Made by a program: the position numbers and the translations under genes. A DNA stretch of 64,000 nt from Cherax quadricarinatus (lineage: Eukaryota; Arthropoda; Malacostraca; Decapoda; Parastacidae): positions 34,878,340 through 34,942,339 of the forward strand of contig NC_091298.1 in assembly GCF_038502225.1 (NCBI RefSeq). The letters are read 5' to 3'. Below the pieces are notes generated by a model. The model was not told the DNA's origin. It made no database searches and worked only from the letters and a program-made list of their open reading frames with translations. Positions 35,251-46,384 of the stretch are shown piece after piece. How positions within the stretch are numbered: position 1 is the stretch's first letter; every line of letters begins with the position of its first letter.

Positions 35251-35790
35251 TTCAATATCTTATTTTTAAGGATAAACTGGCAAATCTCTTGAGACCAGAA
35301 TTAAAAAAATACACAAATATCCAATATCTAATGGACAAGAATCCAGTACTTTATTTATAGATGTGAGGGATACGGGGTATTGTGTAGACTGAACTAATGC
35401 CAAAGAATTTCTTACCTGTAATTATACAGTTCAATGAAATACTGTGGAATCATCTCTTGTCAAACATGATAAACAGAATATTTCACGTATGTGTTCTGGA
35501 ATGTATACACTTGACAATTTTATAGTCCATAATATTTCATATTTAATCTTAAGGTAAGATTTTTTTTCACAAAAATTGCAGAGTGTATTCTTTGTCAGGT
35601 CAACTACTTAAGTTGATGGACAAATGTATGTTTGGGTTAGATTTGTGCGGGACCTTTGTGTGCGGCGTTGTCACCTCTGAGTGAAGTGCCATTTCTACTG
35701 TCTCTTATTCCTGTGATACATTTGTAAGCATATGAAAGCACTCTTGATTTTATTTCCTATTTTCACTTTTGCATTTTCTTCATACATACG
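35251..35790. other. Unassigned AT-rich sequence
   Basis: No supported feature between the end of LINE-E and the first small TIR element. Confidence 0.45.
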
Positions 35791-36164
35791 TCGAGCTGAA
35801 TAGGTAAAATTCCGCAATTAGCAAGAACTCATTTAAAATTATGTCCTTTCTAAAATTTTCTCTTGTACGTTCAAAGATATATTTTAATGGAAAAATTAAT
35901 TATATTGTACCAAAAAACCTTAGAAAATTTACCTAAACTTATTATAAGAAGCCCAATTTAATTTGGTCTAATAAAGCTATATATATTTTAGACAAGTTTA
36001 CAATAATTTAATAAGCAAATACAATGAATTACATATTTTTTTTTTCGTGAGGTCCAGAATGACTTTCGCGAAATTATTGCATACACAAATTTTCGCTTGC
36101 CTTATTCGGCAAGAAGAGCGTTGCTATTTAAGCCAAAATAGCAAGCTTTGCATATTCAGCACGA
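35791..36164 (-). mobile_element. Small TIR element (MITE-like), reverse copy
   Basis: About 374 bp, the reverse complement of the neighbouring element: 'taattgcgg...', 'aagaactcatttaaaattatgtcctttctaaaattttctct', 'cgaaattattgcatacacaaattttcgc'. The outer terminal repeat is decayed (TCGAGCTGAATAGG) and the inner one is TATTCAGCACGA. No coding capacity. Confidence 0.8.
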
Positions 36165-36178
36165 TCGATATATATATG

Positions 36179-36564
36179 TCGTGCCGAATAGGCAGAACTT
36201 GCGATCTTGGCTTAAATAGCAACGTTCATCTTGCCATATAGGACAAGTGAAAATTTGTGTATGCAATAATTTCGCCAAAATCATTCTGAACCTGACGAAA
36301 AAAATATATTTCATTGTGTTTGTTTAGTATTAAATTATTGTAAACAAATCTAAAATATATTTAGTTGCGCTAGGCTAAAATAAATTATTCTTGTTATAAT
36401 AAGGTTAGGTAAGTTTTCTAAGTTCGTTTTGGTGCAAAATTATAAATTTTCGTATCAACATTAATGAAAAAAATATATCTTTAAACGTATAAGAGAAAAT
36501 TTTAGAAAGGACTAAATTTTAAATGAGTTCTTGCTAATTGACCAGTTTTACATATTCGGCACGA
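36179..36564 (+). mobile_element. Small TIR element (MITE-like), forward copy
   Basis: 386 bp, bounded by TCGTGCCGAATA and TATTCGGCACGA, perfect 12-bp terminal inverted repeats, each flanked by TA-rich sequence (TATATATATG / CATATATA). It has no open frame of note. Size, TIRs and TA borders suggest a non-autonomous DNA transposon. The superfamily is not determined from sequence alone. With the reverse copy to its left it makes an inverted pair of about 770 bp. Confidence 0.8.
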
Positions 36565-36748
36565 CATATATACATACTTATATATATGCAGGGGTCGAGT
36601 GTCGGCTCATGGCCTTATCTCTTTGTTATCGCTACCGGGTTCACTCTTTCCTGCCATCGAGAGTCTTATTATATCTATTCTTAATTCCATGTATGGATCC
36701 TGCCTCTCCCACTTCACTGCTCAGGTCGTTCCACTTCGTGGCTACACC

Positions 36749-36960
36749 AAACCATATCACGGGCTGGAATAGAATCCGCGATCAGAGTCTGAAAACTCCA
36801 GACCGTCGCGTTAGCCACTGGACCAGCTAGCCACAATAAGATTCGTCAAAATAGGTATATTTCTACACCATAGGAAGGTTATCATAGGCACCACTGTGAC
36901 CACAAATGCAAATTTTTACAGACTAATCTCCAGCAAGCGTGGCTGTGACGAACTCTAGCT
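36749..36960 (-). mobile_element. tRNA-related short repeat, reverse copy
   Basis: The minus strand has a perfect A box TGGTCCAGTGG (36815-36825) and a B-box-like GGATTCTATTCC (36766-36777), then ends with the conserved ATGGTTT at 36749. The body toward 36960 matches the repeat inside LINE-D. It meets the forward copy at a near-perfect palindrome centred at 36960. Confidence 0.75.
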
Positions 36961-37259
36961 AGAGTTCGTCACGGCCACGCTAGCTTGAGATTCGTCTGTA
37001 AAAACTTGCATTTGTGGTCACAGTGGTGCCTATGCTAACCTTCCTATGGTTAGCATGGCCGTGACGAACTTCAGCTCAAGTCGTCTGTAAAAACTTGCAT
37101 TTGTAGTCCCAGTGGTGCCTATGCTAACCTTCTTATGGTGCAGAAATATACCTAGTTGGACGAATCTTATTGTGGCTAGCTGGTCCAGTGGCTAACGCGA
37201 CGGTCTGGAGTTTTGAGACTCTCTGATCGCGGGTTCCATCCCCGCCCATGGTATGGTTT
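36961..37259 (+). mobile_element. tRNA-related short repeat, forward copy
   Basis: Forward copy with A box TGGTCCAGTGG (37181-37191) and B box GGTTCCATCCC (37232-37242), ending at ATGGTTT (37259). The body is partly duplicated: 'cgtctgtaaaaacttgcattt' and 'agtggtgcctatgctaacctt' each occur twice (from about 37000 and 37085). Together with the reverse copy it forms a long inverted repeat. Confidence 0.75.
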
Positions 37260-37438
37260 GATTGCAACCGTGTCATTAAGATTTCGTGAGTCATGTTGAT
37301 GGCTACACGAAGACTGAATAAATATTTTCTAACATCCATTTGACTGTATTTTCAAGTTTTAGCTGTGCCTTCACGTTTTTGTTTCTCATCTTTCAAACAA
37401 CCCATTGCTGTAGATGAATGGTTCAGAGAACCGATACC

Positions 37439-37825
37439 TTGATAAATTAGACACATGTGCAACTCTTGGGTATCTTTATTGAGGAAACGTTTCGCCATAG
37501 AGTGGCTTCATCACTCCATACAAAGGAGAAACGTGAACAGGAGAATGAGGTAATCAGTCCCTCAACCTTGAGTCGATGTGGTCAGTCCATCAATCTTGAA
37601 TAGAATACAGCACATGTGCGGAGAAGCAGCTTGTGTACCGCACATGTGCTGTATTCTATTCAAGATTGATGGACTGACCACATCGACTCAAGGTTGAGGG
37701 ACTGATTACCCATTCTCCTCCTGTTCTTCACGTTTCTCCTTTTTATGGACTGATAAAGCCACTCTGTGGCGAAACGTTCCCTGAATAAAGATACCCAAGA
37801 GCTGCACATGTGTATAATTTATCAA
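37439..37825. mobile_element. Foldback element with ~185-bp arms
   Basis: The arms 37439-37621 and 37638-37825 are imperfect reverse complements with a 16-nt spacer. Each arm contains a module read outward as CTGATAA/GTGATGA, a GCCAC-loop-GTGGC hairpin and GAAACG (37750-37776 in the right arm), followed by AATAAAGATACC. The same order occurs in the palindrome at 23787-23987. No open frame of note. Confidence 0.85.
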
Positions 37826-37829
37826 CCCA

Positions 37830-39880
37830 TCGCTGCCCTCCCTAAGTATCTTGTACGTTGTAATCATATTTCTCCCTATTCATTCTTTTCTCTAATATCA
37901 AGAGGATTAGCTCTCTTAATCTTTCCTCTAATTCCGGGATTATTCTCGTTTTAAATCTCCGCACTTTCTGCACTTTCATGATATGTATGAATATGTTGGT
38001 TTCTTGCTGGATCTGCATTTTCCAATATGGGCCTTTTATATTTTGTATAGATTGCTGTGAGTGACTCCTTGCTTAGATTTCTGAAAGCTGGTCTTAGATT
38101 TTATTGATGCTCATTTGCTGTATCAGGCAAAAAGGTTGATGTGTACCTCAGGTACACAATACTCTTCCCCAGATCTTTCTCCTTGACCGACGTTTGCAGC
38201 CTATGTTCCAGGTCCTGTACTCAAGGAGAGGTTTTCGTAGTTCCTCCCCCAAAAATTACATTTGCTGGGGTTGATTTTGTCAGCCACTTCTCAGACCAGA
38301 CTTGCAGCCTGTCCAGGTCCATTAGCAGTTTTTTCTGCTCCTCGCATATTTATATTCTCTTTATTTTAACATCATATAACTATTTTCTATCAAATCGTTC
38401 ACATACACAGCAAATAGCACCGGTCCCAGTATTAGTCCTTACAGAGTCTCACTTATCAAATGCTCCCGTTCCGATAACTCTTCCCAGTCACTAACTAATT
38501 GTTTTTTCCCCTAATACTATTCTTTGATCTTTTGCCGTGACCTTTTTGTTTTACCAGCCTTCTCCACTTTGACCTCAGTGTCCTATATGGCACTGTGTAA
38601 AATGCCTCCTTTCAATGCAAAAATGTGCAATCTACCCATCCCTCTTTCTCATGCCTCCACTTTGTTACTTTGTCATAAAAATCCAGTAGGTATGTAGGAC
38701 ATTATTTACCTTCCAAAAGTCCGTGATGTTTTCGTTTATTAACTCATTTCTAGGTGTCACTCACTCATCTGCTGATTATCTTCTTCTTAACCTTGCATGC
38801 TATACATGCCAGTGACACTGATCTGTAATTTAACGCAGTCTGACCACTTTCCTAAATACTGGGATTGAATTTGCCATCTTCCACACCTCCGGCAGCAGAC
38901 TTGTGTCGATAGGCGGCTTGTTGTAGACTGAGGTCGGTGCGTCACAGTATGCTTCGTCTCCCCCATCAAGATCCATGGAGAAATATAATATTTAGATATT
39001 TAGTTCACACAGTACCCTCTCTTCTTCTCTCATATAAACTATATCCAGCAGATGCTGGTGTACTCAACCTCTTTACCTCCCTGGTGTCATCAGTATTTGC
39101 TCACTGAATACCTCTTTAAATTTCTTAACCTCCTCACAGACTTCATGGTCATTCTTTGTGAGTTCTCGTCCTTCCTTCTTCAGGATTATTTTTTTCACTG
39201 TTGTATTCTTCCTGATATGGCTGTACTGAAACTTTGGATCGGATTTTGATTCTGATGCAATGTCATTCTCAATTTGCTATTAAGCCTCTTTTATTACCCT
39301 CACTCGTGTTTTTTCTGGCTATTCCACTAGCTCCCTTGTTTCCTGCAAATCTTCCATCTATATTTTCTCCATGATCTAGTACCTTTATCGCCCCTCTTCT
39401 GTGCACCTCTGGGAGAACCATGGGTTCACTATTCCATCCATTATTTGTCTTTCCTCCTGGGTGTGAATTTCGTCTCTACGTGCCGGCAGTTTCCAGCCAA
39501 ATACTCAATAGACTTCACTGTTTCCTTTCAGTTCCTTTTCCCAAGGTAACTCTTTCAAATTTTTTCATGCATGTGTAGTCACCTATTTTGAAGTTTGGCT
39601 TCTCTCGTCTTTCCCGTACTATTTCTCACTCCAAGTTGTTTCAGCAATATAATCATATCTAAGAGACGAGCAGAGATGCAAGATGTAGGAGATGAACAAG
39701 CAAGGCTTGTTCGTCTCCTACACTTTTCATTGTGTCGCAGACGTACTGCACCTTCTCCTTTTCCACCTTTAGTATTTCAGCTCTGCAAGTTTTTGTCTTC
39801 CAGTTTGGTTTAAGGGTCTCCCAGTCTTGTTTTCTTGTAGTTAAAGAATCTCGTGACGCACTTGTAAATTAAAATTAATC
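37830..39880 (-). pseudogene. Highly decayed LINE-B-like reverse transcriptase
   Basis: On the minus strand only short blocks are readable. Near 38880-38750, NYRSVSLACIACKVKKKII matches NYRPVSLTCIACKIMEKII of the LINE-B copy at 44.1 kb. Near 38440-38400 there is an LGPVLFAVYVNDL-like block (motif B end), and near 38320-38130 a QVWSEKW-like block and an EKDLGKSIVY-like block. Their order along the minus strand is correct for a reverse transcriptase. Stops and frame changes are dense, so this is an old copy. Limits are approximate. Confidence 0.6.
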
Positions 39881-41468
39881 CTCCTATACAGCAATGCCAT
39901 TCTTTCTTCTACAGCTTCACATTTTATCACGTTTGCTGCTGATCCCATCAGACTCTGCAGTAATATCCCACATTATTGCGTCTTTCAATATTTGATCTCT
40001 GTTTAAAAGACGTTATTTGCTTTTTGTCCTTACAATAAAAAAATTTAATATTGTTTATAATTCTCCAATTTGCTATTTAAAGTAAGAAATGTAGTAATTT
40101 ATGAAAGGTGTTTACCTCTAGAGGTTTGTGGCGACTGTGGTTATGCAGCTGCAATATTACTTTGGTCGTGTTAAACGTATCAAGAAATGTCTTGAAGAAT
40201 TTTTAGCTGAGAACAATTATATTATACAATTTAAAAAAAAAGGAAAATATATTAGGAAACAATTGAATGAAACGAATATCATTCGTAATTCAAAACCTAT
40301 CGTACATATATTTTTCAAAATATTATGAATTTAATTCTGGTCTATGATGTGTCGTTCTCTGAAGGGATACTATTGATAGATGACAATTTCAAAATCCCTA
40401 AGTAATGTCTATGTTAAAAGATAACGCGTTTTCCACATTTTAGGAGTTGAGAAATAACTGATCGATACGAATATAAACATTATGTGGCCAAGCGACACAC
40501 AGTAGTGTCAACAACATTTTAATACAGCAACAGTCATGGGAAAAGTCCAAAAAGAATTTGAATTATTTCATAGAGAAGGTAAGAAAGTGTACTAAGAGCA
40601 TTATCAAACTCAGAACTTTCAGCGTACAAGCAGGACTCTTTAGGCCCTCATATTGATTTTTCTCTTTTTAAATATTTTGTCTAACTGATATATGTATAAA
40701 TTTTTGCGTGACATTGTATGTATCTGAAAGTCTCTATATCTCATTTTTAATTTAAGTTAAAACTATTGGTTTATTAAGAGATACAAAAAATGTTCCCATA
40801 ACGAAAATGATATATCACTGAAATCCTATTCGCATTTTGTGTTCATTTATTTTCTAGAAACCATATAAAGCTGCATCAAAAGTGAAGTGTTCCCATTCTT
40901 TCTGGAGTCGAGACAGTGAGTGCCAGGAAGTAGCGGTGGGGCACCAGGGTTAAACGAATTGCTTTAGTCTTCAACACGCATGGAAGAACCTTGAGAAGCC
41001 GTGCAGAGGAGAGACAGAAGGGAATTGCAATTCTCAACCGTGAAGTAATGCATTTCGTCAGTCTGCAGACCCAGGAAGTTTAGACTAGCGTTGACGTCGG
41101 TTTCTCAATATAGGGAGCGTTATATACATACCCCGAGAAAGGAGTACTCGATTCAGATAAATACCAGGTAGCATAATACCACTCATCGTGAAGTGACGAG
41201 TGGTATTAAAACTCAGAGTGCACCGAACACTTGCCCTTCCCTAACTCACTCTCTGTATGTCTACAATCTGTTTATTGCTATATCCAACCTCACTTTTTTC
41301 CCCTCTCCATTCTTGTAATGCAAATAATTGCATAACCAATAAAAGCAAATAAACTATAACATGAACTTGAAGAACGGCACTGTAGATATTACACGCATAA
41401 TCCTAAATAGGAAGCAAGAATTTTTTTGATAAAATATATTTATTTATTTTCATTTTCTATTTCCTAGT
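39881..41468. other. Unassigned AT-rich sequence
   Basis: No supported gene or repeat before the (AC)n tract. Confidence 0.45.
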
Positions 41469-41472
41469 GCTG

Positions 41473-41555
<83 letters not shown>

Positions 41556-41670
41556 GCACACACGTGCACACGCGCACACACACGCACACACACGCACACA
41601 CGCACGCACGCACACACGCACACACGCACACACACACGCACACACACACACACACGCACACACACGCACA
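41469..41670. repeat. (AC)n microsatellite with ACGC variants
   Basis: About 200 bp of CA dinucleotides, the right half interspersed with CG steps. It directly precedes the first LINE-B copy. Open frames of Cys-Val or His-Thr repeats over it are artefacts. Confidence 0.95.
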
Positions 41671-42185
41671 CCGAGCACATCTCCTGAGGGGCACATCTCC
41701 TGAGGCACACATCAACCAGATAACTGTTGCAGCATATGGGCGCCTGGCAAACCAAAGAATAGCGTTTCAGTACCTCAGTAAGGAATCGTTTAACTTTGTA
41801 TACCGTGTACGTCAGTGCCATATTGGTGTATGCAGCATCAGGTCAAGCACGCCAAGAAATTAGAGAAGGTGCAAAGGTTTGCAACAAGACACAGTATAAC
41901 GACAAATAAAATACTACGAGAAATTAACAAGGTGGACAGAAGCAGGATGTTCCAGAAATGGGACACAGGAACAAGGGTTCACAATTGGAAGTTGAAGACT
42001 AAGAGTCAAATGGATGTTAGGAAGTATTTCTTCAGTCACATAGTGGAGGCGGGAACAATACGGAGTTTTAAGACGAGGTTTGATGAAGCACATGGAGCAG
42101 GGAGAGGACCTAATAGCGATTAGTAAAGAGGCGGAGCCAGGAGCTATGAATCGACGCCTGCAACCACAAATAGGCGAGTACACAA
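41671..42185 (+). pseudogene. LINE-B copy 1 (3' end only)
   Basis: Begins in the thumb region at [11 protein letters not shown] (duplicated GCACATCTCCTGAGG at the left edge), followed by [19 protein letters not shown]. Frameshifts follow, then KVDRSRMFQKWDTGTRVHNWKLKT and IRSFKTRFDEAHGAGRG. The shared 3' UTR block (GAGGCGGAGCCAGGAGCTAT) ends in AATAGGCGAGTAC and CA repeats. Compared with copy 3 the segment with RLVPELRGMSYEERL is missing, a small internal deletion. Confidence 0.85.
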
Positions 42186-42199
42186 ACACACACACACAC

Positions 42200-42510
42200 C
42201 CAGAGAGGAATCGACAAAGTGGACAGGGACAGTATGTTTCAGAGACGGGAAACACCAACAAGGGGTCACAATTGGAAGTTGAAGACTCAGATGAGTCACA
42301 GGGATGTCAGGAAATATTTCGTCAGTCACAGAGTTGTCACGAAGTGGAATAGTCTGGAAAAGGAGTTGGAGGCAGGATCTATACATAGTTTTAAGACGAG
42401 GTATGATACAGCTCACAGAGCAGTGAGGGAGTGACCTAGTAGAGACCAGTGAAGAGGAGGGGCCAGGAACTATGACTCGTCCCCTGTAGCCACAATTAGG
42501 CGAGTACAAA
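42200..42510 (+). pseudogene. LINE-B copy 2 (last ~75 codons and 3' UTR)
   Basis: Starts directly after CA repeats at RNRQSGQG / RGIDKVDRDSMFQ-like sequence and reads RGHNWKLKTQMSHRDVRKYF to a stop at 42434. The common 3' UTR ends AATTAGGCGAGTAC. It is the shortest copy of the array, strongly 5' truncated. Confidence 0.85.
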
Positions 42511-42517
42511 CAGATGC

Positions 42518-42530
42518 GAGCGCACGCACG

Positions 42531-42568
<38 letters not shown>

Positions 42569-42616
42569 CACTCACAGACTCACACACACTCACACAAACA
42601 CTCACACACACATACC
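42518..42616. repeat. (AC)n microsatellite between LINE-B copies 2 and 3
   Basis: CGCA then CA, then CACTCACA repeats fill the whole gap between the 3' end of copy 2 and the first homologous base of copy 3. Confidence 0.9.
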
Positions 42617-45511
42617 AGTGGGTGGAGTGGCATGAAAGAGTCAAAGAAGCATCACCGGACATCATAGCTCTCACAGAAACCAAGCTTACAGGAATGATAA
42701 CAGATGCCATCTTTCCAACGGGATACCAAATCCTGAGGAAAGACAGAGGGAACAGGGGGGGGTGGAGGAGTGGCGTTGCTGATCAAAAATCGCTGGAATT
42801 TTGATGAGCTGGAAAGAGGAGACAGCGGAGAAGAAAGTGATTACATAGCGGGAACACTTCACTCTGGAGGTCCCAAGGTGGTAATAGCAGTGATGTATAA
42901 CCCACCACAGAACAGCAGGAGGCCAAGGCAAGAGTACGACGAGAGCAATAGAGCGATGGTTGATACACTGGCTAAAGTGGCCAGAAGAGCTCATGCATGC
43001 AGGGCAAAGCTCCTGATCATGGGTGACTTTAACCACAAGGAGATCGATTGGGAGAACTTGGACCCACATGGGGGCCAAGATACATGGAGGGCTAAGATGA
43101 TGGAGGTGGTACTGGTAAACTTCATGTGCCAACACGTAAGGGACACTACAAGAGAGAGAGGAGAGGATGAACCAGCAAGGCTGGACTTAGTATTCACCTT
43201 GAGTAGTGCAGATATCGAGGACATCACATACGAAAGACCCCTTGGGGCCAGTGACCATGTGGTTTTAAGCTTCGAATACACAGTAGAGCTACAAGTGGAG
43301 GGAGAAGCAGGAAGGCCAGGACGAATGAAGCCAAACTACAAGAAAGGGGACTACACAGGAATGAGGAACTACCTGAATGAGGTTCAGTGGGACAGAGAAC
43401 TGGCAGGGAAGCCAGTTAATGAGATGATGGAATATGTAGCAACAAAATGCAAGGAGGCTGAGGAGAGGTTTGTACCCAAGGGTAACAGGAATAATGAAAA
43501 AGCCAGAATGAGCCCATGGTTTACCCAAAGGTGCAGGGAGGCAAAAACCAAGTGTGCTAGGGAATGGAAGAAATATAGAAGGCAAAGGACCCAGGAGAAT
43601 AAGGAGAGCAGTCGTAGAGCCAGAAACGAATATGCACAGATAAGAAGGGAGGCCCCAAGACAATATGAAAATGATATAGCAGCGAAAGCCAAATCTGACC
43701 CAAAACTGTTGTACAGCCACATCAGGAGGAAAACAACAGTCAAGGACCAGGTAATCAGGCTAAGGAAGGAAGGAGGAGAGTCAACAAGAAATGACCGTGA
43801 AGTATGTGAAGAACTCAACAAGAGATTCAAAGAAGTGTTCACAGAGGAGACAGAAGGGACTCCAGAAAGACGGAGAGGTGGGGCACACCAGCAAGTGCTG
43901 GACACAGTGCACACCACCGAGGAAGAAGTGAAGAGGCTTCTGAGTGATCTAGATACCTCAAAGGCAATGGGGCCAGATAACATCTCCCCATGGGTATTGA
44001 GAGAGGGAGCAGAGGTGCTATGTGTACCCCTAACAACAATATTCAATACATCTATCGAAACAGGGAGATTGCCTGAGGCATGGAAGACAGCAAATGTAGT
44101 CCCAATCTTTAAAAAAGGAGACAGACATGAAGCATTAAACTACAGACCAGTGTCACTGACATGTATAGCATGCAAAATCATGGAAAAGATTATCAGGAGA
44201 AGAGTGGTGGAACACCTAGAAAGGAACGATCTCATCAACAGCAGCCAACATGGTTTCAGGGACGGGAAATCCTGTGTCACAAACCTACTGGAGTTCTATG
44301 ACATGGTGACAGCAGTAAGACAAGAGAGAGAGGGGTGGGTGGATTGCATTTTCTTGGACTGTAAGAAGGCGTTTGACACAGTTCCACACAAGAGATTGGT
44401 GCAAAAACTGGAGGACCAAGCAGGGATAACAGGGAAGGCACTACAATGGATCAGGGAATACTTGTCAGGAAGACAGCAGCGAGTCATGGTACGTGGCGAG
44501 GTGTCAGAGTGGGCACCTGTGACCAGCGGGGTCCCGCAGGGGTCATTCCTAGGACCAGTGATGTTTCTGGTATTTGTGAACGACATGACGGAAGGAATAG
44601 ACTCTGAGGTGTCCCTGTTTGCAGATGACGTGAAGTTGATGAGAAGAATTCACTCGATCGAAGACCAGGCAGAACTACAAAGGGATCTGGACAGGCTGCA
44701 GACCTGGTCCAGCAATTGGCTCCTGGAGTTCAATCCCACCAAGTGCAAAGTCATGAAGATTGGGGAAGGGCAAAGAAGGCCGCAGACGGAGTACAGTCTA
44801 GGGGGCCAGAGACTACAAACCTCACTCAAGGAAAAAGATCTTGGGGTGAGTATAACACCAGGCACATCTCCTGAAGCGCACATCAACCAAATAACTGCTG
44901 CAGCATATGGGCGCCTAGCAAACCTCAGAACAGCATTCCGACATCTTCATAAGGAATCATTCAGGACCCTGTACACCGTGTACGTTAGGCCCATATTGGA
45001 GTATGCGGCACCAGTTTGGAACCCACACCTAGCTAAGCACGTGAAGAAACTAGAGAAAGTGCAAAGGTTTGCAACAAGACTAGTCCCAGAGCTAAGAGGT
45101 ATGTCCTACGAGGAGAGGTTAAGGGAAATCAACCTGACGACACTGGAGGACAGGAGAGATAGGGGGGACATGATAACGACATACAAAATACTGAGAGGAA
45201 TTGACAAGGTGGACAAAGACAGGATGTTCCAGAGATTGGACACAGTAACAAGGGGACACAGTTGGAAGCTGAAGACACAGATGAATCACAGGGATGTTAG
45301 GAAGTATTTCTTCAGCCACAGAGTAGTCAGTAAGTGGAATAGTTTGGGAAGCGATGTAGTGGAGGCAGGATCCATACATAGCTTTAAGCAGAGGTATGAT
45401 AAAGCTCACGGCTCAGGGAGAGTGACCTAGTAGCGATCACTGAAGAGGCGGGGCCAGGAGCTCGGACTCGACCCCCGCAACCTCAACTAGGTGAGTCCAA
45501 CTAGGTGAGTA
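42617..45511 (+). mobile_element. LINE-B copy 3 (CR1-like), best preserved
   Basis: Contains endonuclease, linker, complete reverse transcriptase, natural stop and 3' UTR. It starts abruptly at the first residues of the endonuclease next to (AC)n, so it is 5' truncated and lacks ORF1. The 3' end is two copies of AACTAGGTGAGT followed by CACTCACA repeats. It is the reference copy for the family in this window. Confidence 0.9.
42623..45430 (+). pseudogene. LINE-B ORF2: endonuclease plus reverse transcriptase
   Basis: The first residues (EASPDIIALTETKL, with the metal-binding Glu) lie in one frame to about 42760. A run of eight G at 42756-42763 shifts into an 886-codon frame (42770-45430). That frame has LLIMGDFNHKEIDW (GDFN), LDLVFTLS, LGASDHVVLS (SDH), a Lys/Arg-rich linker, MGPDNISPWVL, NYRPVSLTCIACKIM, motif A FLDCKKAFDTVPH, motif B SGVPQGSFLGPVMF, catalytic SLFADDVKLM and thumb VRPILEYAAPVW. 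All catalytic residues are present. Apart from the missing ORF1 and start, the G-run shift is the only lesion I see. The protein would nick DNA and copy element RNA. Confidence 0.85.
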
Positions 45512-45638
45512 CACTCACACTCACACTCACACACGCACTCACACACACCCACACGCACTCACACTTACACTCACACAAACATTCACACACACTCACACGC
45601 ACACACGCACTCACACTCACACACACTCACACACACAT
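45512..45638. repeat. (CACTCACA)n tract between LINE-B copies 3 and 4
   Basis: A mixed CACACT/CACACA tract bridges the 3' tail of copy 3 and the first base of copy 4. Confidence 0.9.
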
Positions 45639-45649
45639 CAGGAAATTCA

Positions 45650-46384
45650 ATGTCAGGCGCAGACAAGGGGACGGTAAGCAACAACGGAGACATGACGTAC
45701 ACGAAGGCCCTATCAGACCCACGTGGGGCCAGGGAAAAGACGAGGAGCACACTAAGATCAAATGACAGGTCCGAGATTCTAACAGCCAACTGCAGTAGCA
45801 AGGGACAGCTGGTCATGAAAGACAGTTCACTGAGAATAGAAGTTTCAGATATGACAGGGACTGAAGGCAAGAACATGTCAATGGAAGGAAATAAAATGCC
45901 TCAGAGGAAGCAAATGGAGACTCAGTGGGAGGAGGAAAGGGCGAGGTCAGTTTTTGTGTACGGGCTCCAAGAAGCCAAGGGGGACTTTGAAGAAATAAAA
46001 CAGGAGGAGAAAATGATTGAAGGCATCATGAAAACAATAGGTGAGGGCGATATGACCCAGGTGACAAATTTTCAGAGAATTGGGTGGTTTGCGAGTGGAA
46101 GGATACGGCCTGTCAGAGTAACTTTCAAGGAAGAATCAGTTCGAACCAGGATTCTGCAAGAGAAAGCAAGACTGAGGGACAAACAGGGGTACCAGAGAGT
46201 ATACCTCGACCGCGACAGAACACAAGAAGAAAGGACTACACTGAAAGAGAGAGTACAGAGATGCAAGGAGGAACGAGAGGCAATGACGAAAATGAGCAGG
46301 ACCCAGACACAGGAGGAAGGGCAAACACACCCCACAGAATCTCCCACCAAAAGACTCCAACCGCGACATTCCCAACGCAACTGA
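45650..46384 (+). CDS. LINE-B ORF1 protein (RRM-like), open
   Basis: An uninterrupted 244-codon frame from ATG 45650 to TGA 46382. After a polar N-terminus, RSVFVYGLQEAKGDFEE begins a domain resembling the RRM of L1-type ORF1 proteins. VTNFQRIGWFASGRIRPVRV and KARLRDKQGYQRVYLDRD follow in the expected order, then a basic, coiled C-terminal region (LKERVQRCKEEREAM). No zinc knuckle is visible. The role would be RNA binding and chaperoning of the LINE transcript. The N-terminus may be shortened, since the element begins only 11 bases upstream. Its ORF2 is broken, so the frame may be a survivor with no function. Confidence 0.7.
   Translation: MSGADKGTVSNNGDMTYTKALSDPRGAREKTRSTLRSNDRSEILTANCSSKGQLVMKDSSLRIEVSDMTGTEGKNMSMEGNKMPQRKQMETQWEEERARSVFVYGLQEAKGDFEEIKQEEKMIEGIMKTIGEGDMTQVTNFQRIGWFASGRIRPVRVTFKEESVRTRILQEKARLRDKQGYQRVYLDRDRTQEERTTLKERVQRCKEEREAMTKMSRTQTQEEGQTHPTESPTKRLQPRHSQRN

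Noticed and set aside
41450..41821. Cys/Val-rich and His/Thr-rich open frames
   Set aside because: Dinucleotide (AC)n translated in different frames.
43289..44046. Long minus-strand open frames (143 and 220 codons) opposite LINE-B
   Set aside because: They are antisense shadows of the intact reverse transcriptase frame and contain no domain.
41469..45638. CRISPR-like array
   Set aside because: The repeat-spacer look of the microsatellite and LINE segments is superficial; units are dinucleotides and kilobase LINE copies, not short repeats with unique spacers.
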